A stretch of 7,563 nucleotides of DNA, from positions 1 to 7,563 of the forward strand of contig DYCW01000018.1 of the NCBI GenBank assembly GCA_019417865.1, given 5' to 3'. The notes beneath the pieces are model-generated. The model saw only the letters and a program-made list of their open reading frames with translations. It had not been told where the DNA came from and searched no databases. The first letter of the stretch is position 1, and the number at the start of each line of letters is the position of its first letter. The stretch is from Ruminococcus sp. (lineage in GTDB: Bacteria; Bacillota; Clostridia; Oscillospirales; Ruminococcaceae). Both the position numbers and the translations under genes were made by a program. Shown one piece after another: positions 5,887 through 7,563 of this stretch.

Positions 5887-6452
5887 AAACGCAGGCATTA
5901 AAGCAGGCATTGACGAAATATGGTTTTACCGCAGCTTTTGGTGGCGGCAGACGGGATGAAGAGAAATCCCGTGCAAAAGAGCGGATTTTCTCATTCCGAA
6001 ATGAAGCACAGGCATGGGATCCGAAAAATCAGCGACCGGAGATGTGGAAACTCTATAACACCAAAATCAAAAAAGGAGAAAGTATTCGAGTATTCCCGAT
6101 TTCCAACTGGACAGAAAAGGATATCTGGCAGTACATAAAGCGGGAACACATTGAAATTGTACCGTTGTACTTTGCAGCAGAACGTCCAGTGGTAGAACGG
6201 GATGGCAATTTGATTATGGTAGATGATGACCGATTTCCATTGCGGGATGGAGAAGTGCCACAGGTGAAATCGGTACGCTTCCGGACACTGGGGTGCTATC
6301 CCCTGACAGGTGGAATCGAATCCACAGCAAAGACACTGGATGAAATCATTGATGAAACATTAAGCTCTGTATCTTCCGAACGAACTTCCAGAGTGATTGA
6401 TAACGAGGCAGCCGGTAGCATGGAACGTAGAAAGCGGGAGGGATATTTTTAA
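5883..6452 (+). CDS. cysD: Sulfate adenylyltransferase subunit 2, C-terminal fragment (frameshifted)
   Basis: Remainder of CysD in the frame one base off from the first part. From the ATG it reads MKTQALKQALTKYGF, collinear with E. coli MKTEGLKQALNKYGF, so this Met is an internal residue and not a start; no ribosome binding site precedes it. Conserved stretches follow: AFGGGRRDEEKSRAKERI, WDPKNQRPE, NKGESIRVFP-like KKGESIRVFPISNWTE, DIWQYI, VPLYFAAERPV, RFRTLGCYPLTG and the C-terminal GSMERRKREGYF. The end is intact and typical. GGGAGGG at 6436-6442 near its end serves cysN, whose ATG overlaps the TAA as TAATG. Taken with the upstream fragment, only about six residues are missing, all at the mosaic-end patch. 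Confidence 0.9.
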   Translation: MKTQALKQALTKYGFTAAFGGGRRDEEKSRAKERIFSFRNEAQAWDPKNQRPEMWKLYNTKIKKGESIRVFPISNWTEKDIWQYIKREHIEIVPLYFAAERPVVERDGNLIMVDDDRFPLRDGEVPQVKSVRFRTLGCYPLTGGIESTAKTLDEIIDETLSSVSSERTSRVIDNEAAGSMERRKREGYF

Positions 6453-7563
6453 TGAAAGGCTTATTGAAATTTATCACTTGCGGCAGTGTGGACGATGGAA
6501 AATCTACGTTGATCGGACACATTCTCTATGATGCCAAGCTGTTGTATGCCGATCAGGAAAAGGCATTGGAACTGGACAGCAAAGTCGGCAGCCGTAACGG
6601 CAAAATTGACTATTCGCTGTTGCTGGATGGTCTGATGGCAGAGCGGGAGCAGGGAATTACCATTGACGTTGCCTATCGGTATTTCACAACTGATAACCGT
6701 AGTTTTATTGTAGCGGACACACCAGGACATGAAGAATACACTCGTAATATGGCAGTGGGGGCTTCTTTTGCCGATTTAGCTGTTATTTTGATTGATGCCT
6801 CGCAAGGCGTTCTGGTGCAAACCAGACGACATGCAAGAATCTGCAAGCTGATGGGGATTCGGTATTTTGTCTTTGCTGTGAACAAGATGGATCTGGTGGG
6901 TTACCGTGAAGCACGTTTTCAAGAGATTACAGCACAGATTACAGCACTTCAGAGTGAATTGACATTGGATCATATCACTATGATTCCGCTTTCTGCAACA
7001 GAGGGCGATAATGTTACCACACATTCTGAAAATATTCCATGGTATACTGGAAAACCACTGCTGGAGTATTTGGAGACCATTGATATTGCAACAGATACAG
7101 AAGAGGGCTTCTATATGCCAGTACAGCGGGTGTGCCGTCCGGATCACACTTTCCGTGGATTTCAGGGACAGATTGAATCCGGCAGCATTTCTGTGGGGGA
7201 TGCCATTACAACACTGCCAAGCAATGAAACTGCAACAGTCAAGAGCATTCTCCTGACAGATCAAGAGACGCAAACGGCTTTACAGGGACAGCCGGTGACG
7301 ATTACGCTGGATAGGGAAGTGGATGTTTCCCGTGGCTGTGTTCTGGTCAAAGATACAGAGATTAGCGTTTATAAGAAGCTGACAGTTTCTCTGCTGTGGA
7401 TGGACGATGAAGCACTGCAAATTGGCAAGGATTACTTTGTTAAACTCGGAACCAAGACCATTCCGGGCATTTTGACGCAGATTCAGTATGCCATTGATGT
7501 CAATACCGGAGAACATGTCACAACGGATACGCTGCATAAAAATGAAATTGCAGTCTGCGAATT
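6452..7563 (+). CDS. cysN: Sulfate adenylyltransferase subunit 1, GTPase (3' truncated)
   Basis: GTPase subunit of ATP sulfurylase, coupling GTP hydrolysis to APS formation by CysD. It is open to the window end, so about 370 codons are visible of roughly 475 in a CysN-only protein. The GTPase motifs are intact: P-loop GSVDDGKST at 11-19, AEREQGITIDVAYRYF switch I, DTPGHEEYTRNM from residue 89, NKMD at 144-147, and PLSATEGDN as G5. EF-Tu-like domain 2 follows (VQRVCRPDHTFRGFQGQIESG), and domain 3 has begun (VSLLWMDDEAL). The N-terminus lacks about 24 residues present in E. coli CysN before the P-loop strand, but the coupled TAATG and GGGAGGG nine bases upstream support this start. A C-terminal APS kinase fusion (CysNC) cannot be excluded, though APS reductase next door makes PAPS unnecessary. 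Confidence 0.95.
   Translation, partial: MKGLLKFITCGSVDDGKSTLIGHILYDAKLLYADQEKALELDSKVGSRNGKIDYSLLLDGLMAEREQGITIDVAYRYFTTDNRSFIVADTPGHEEYTRNMAVGASFADLAVILIDASQGVLVQTRRHARICKLMGIRYFVFAVNKMDLVGYREARFQEITAQITALQSELTLDHITMIPLSATEGDNVTTHSENIPWYTGKPLLEYLETIDIATDTEEGFYMPVQRVCRPDHTFRGFQGQIESGSISVGDAITTLPSNETATVKSILLTDQETQTALQGQPVTITLDREVDVSRGCVLVKDTEISVYKKLTVSLLWMDDEALQIGKDYFVKLGTKTIPGILTQIQYAIDVNTGEHVTTDTLHKNEIAVCE

Overview
The window is one uninterrupted, plus-strand gene cluster for assimilatory sulfate reduction and sulfur trafficking. No gap between genes exceeds about 15 bases, and most neighbours abut or overlap, so it reads as the interior of one long operon. Both ends cut a gene. Moderate GC, strong AGGAGG-type ribosome binding sites, TAATG/ATGA couplings and the gene families present suggest an anaerobic clostridial Firmicute, probably a gut-type Eubacteriales. 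That assignment is inferred from style and gene content, not from a marker gene.

Layout. Bases 1-635 hold the C-terminal part of a siroheme sulfite reductase with a fused two-cluster ferredoxin domain. Next come a TusA-like sulfurtransferase (628-873), a thioredoxin with a CVPC active site (874-1197), a ThiS/MoaD-like sulfur carrier ending in GGGQ (about 1213-1422), a ThiF/MoeB/HesA-type E1 enzyme (1422-2234), a JAMM metalloprotease (2231-2644), a thioredoxin reductase (2648-3553), the two subunits of an AprAB-type APS reductase (3558-5240 and 5224-5538), cysD (5551-6452, broken in this sequence) and the start of cysN (6452 to the window end).

How they fit together. CysDN would activate sulfate to APS, AprAB would reduce APS to sulfite, and the sulfite reductase would make sulfide. 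The carrier, E1 and JAMM protease match the architecture of the protein-thiocarboxylate pathway described for homocysteine synthesis in Wolinella succinogenes (HcyS/HcyF/HcyD) and of CysO/Mec+ in Mycobacterium. The protease would trim the carrier tail to expose Gly-Gly, the E1 would adenylate it, and sulfide would be loaded as a thiocarboxylate. The thioredoxin/thioredoxin reductase pair and TusA are plausible reductant and persulfide handlers. The enzyme that would accept the sulfur (MetY- or CysK/CysM-like) is not in the window.

The most important caution concerns cysD. It is split by a -1 frameshift exactly where 17 bases (5863-5879) match the Tn5/Nextera transposase mosaic end. These bases replace the 18 expected for conserved CysD residues. 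This is almost certainly a library-adapter or assembly artefact, so cysD is probably intact in the organism.
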